From assembly GCA_030672345.1 (NCBI GenBank), contig DAOVGO010000126.1:1-13994 (forward strand): 13,994 bases of DNA. The letters are read 5' to 3'. The DNA comes from Methanosarcinales archaeon (GTDB lineage: Archaea > Halobacteriota > Methanosarcinia > Methanosarcinales > Methanogasteraceae). Positions within the stretch are counted from its first letter, which is position 1; each line of letters opens with the position of its first letter. The notes under the pieces are model-generated. The model had not been told where the DNA came from. It did not search any database and was given only the letters and a program-made list of their open reading frames with translations. This document shows positions 13,716 through 13,994 of the stretch, in pieces. Position numbers and translations under genes: made by a program.

Positions 13716-13994
13716 ATGAGAGCAACAAAGCTGATAGTGACTGTTATAGGGATTCTGGTTATCTCTGGTTTTGCTGTGAGTAATGTTTATGGAGAAACCA
13801 CGATCACAGTGGACGATAGCGGTGGAGCGAATTACACATCGATACGGGAAGCGGTATACAATGCAAACGATGGCGATACGATCCTTGTGTACAGCGGAAC
13901 GTATACGGAAAACGTGAATGTGGCGAAACCGTTGACTATCAAGTCTGAATCCGGAAATCCGGATGATACCATCGTCCAGGCTGCCGATCCAAAC
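13716..13994 (+). CDS. Secreted NosD-like parallel beta-helix surface protein (5' part only)
   Basis: ATG 13716 has a strong GGAGG at 13707-13711, 4 nt upstream. The 93 visible codons give a Sec signal peptide (about 1-24, ending NVYGE) followed by ITVDDSGGANYTSIREAV, then DGDTILVYSGTYTENVNV and KPLTIKSESG. This is the start of the right-handed beta-helix found in NosD/CASH proteins and in many methanogen surface-layer and cell-surface proteins. The gene runs off the window, so length, repeats and any C-terminal anchor are unknown. It lies 36 bp after the small membrane protein gene and may be in the same operon. Confidence 0.85.
   Translation, partial: MRATKLIVTVIGILVISGFAVSNVYGETTITVDDSGGANYTSIREAVYNANDGDTILVYSGTYTENVNVAKPLTIKSESGNPDDTIVQAADPN

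Overview
The window looks like a chromosomal segment of a euryarchaeon, most likely in the Methanosarcinales / Methanomicrobia / Syntrophoarchaeia-ANME area. The evidence is an archaeal class I CCA-adding enzyme, an archaellin with the classic type III signal, an archaeal long-type FKBP isomerase, TATA-box promoters with very short or absent leaders, TTG/GTG starts and secreted proteins of the dockerin and NosD beta-helix types. No rRNA, tRNA or CRISPR array was seen. Species cannot be named from the sequence alone.

Layout. (1) 88-1482: aspartate kinase with two ACT domains. (2) 1483-1827: spacer with an 11-bp tandem repeat and a doubtful 62-aa ORF. (3) 1828-4641: FKBP isomerase overlapping a sugar-nucleotide pyrophosphorylase by 4 bp, then an archaellin with its own TATA box and six N-glycosylation sequons. 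(4) 4638-4918: a DUF2283-type small gene broken by one frameshift. (5) 4934-5737: a HAD-IIA (NagD-like) phosphatase. (6) 5738-6139: a spacer with one unrecognised ORF. (7) 6140-7537, minus: CCA tRNA nucleotidyltransferase. (8) 7696-8238: a decayed archaeal-type ATPase gene of which only the C-terminal winged helix is clear, split by a 235-bp MITE with perfect 15-bp terminal inverted repeats and an 8-bp target duplication. (9) 8323-10053, minus: a membrane sensor histidine kinase. (10) 10054-10361: divergent spacer with a possible 39-aa minus-strand gene and a TATA box readable both ways. (11) 10362-13994: a run of exported proteins: zinc-dependent phospholipase C-like protein with C-terminal dockerin, a secreted Ig-like protein preceded by a hairpin leader, a lipoprotein, a 60-aa single-span membrane protein, and the start of a NosD-like beta-helix surface protein cut by the window edge.

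The left half is mostly housekeeping and envelope metabolism (aspartate-family amino acids, protein folding, sugar nucleotides, tRNA maturation). The right half is a cell-surface block next to a sensor kinase whose large extracytoplasmic domain could sense an external ligand. No receiver domain is present nearby, so the kinase's output is unknown. The most informative item is the MITE: removing the element and one target copy restores a continuous reading frame ending in the typical ATPase C-terminus.
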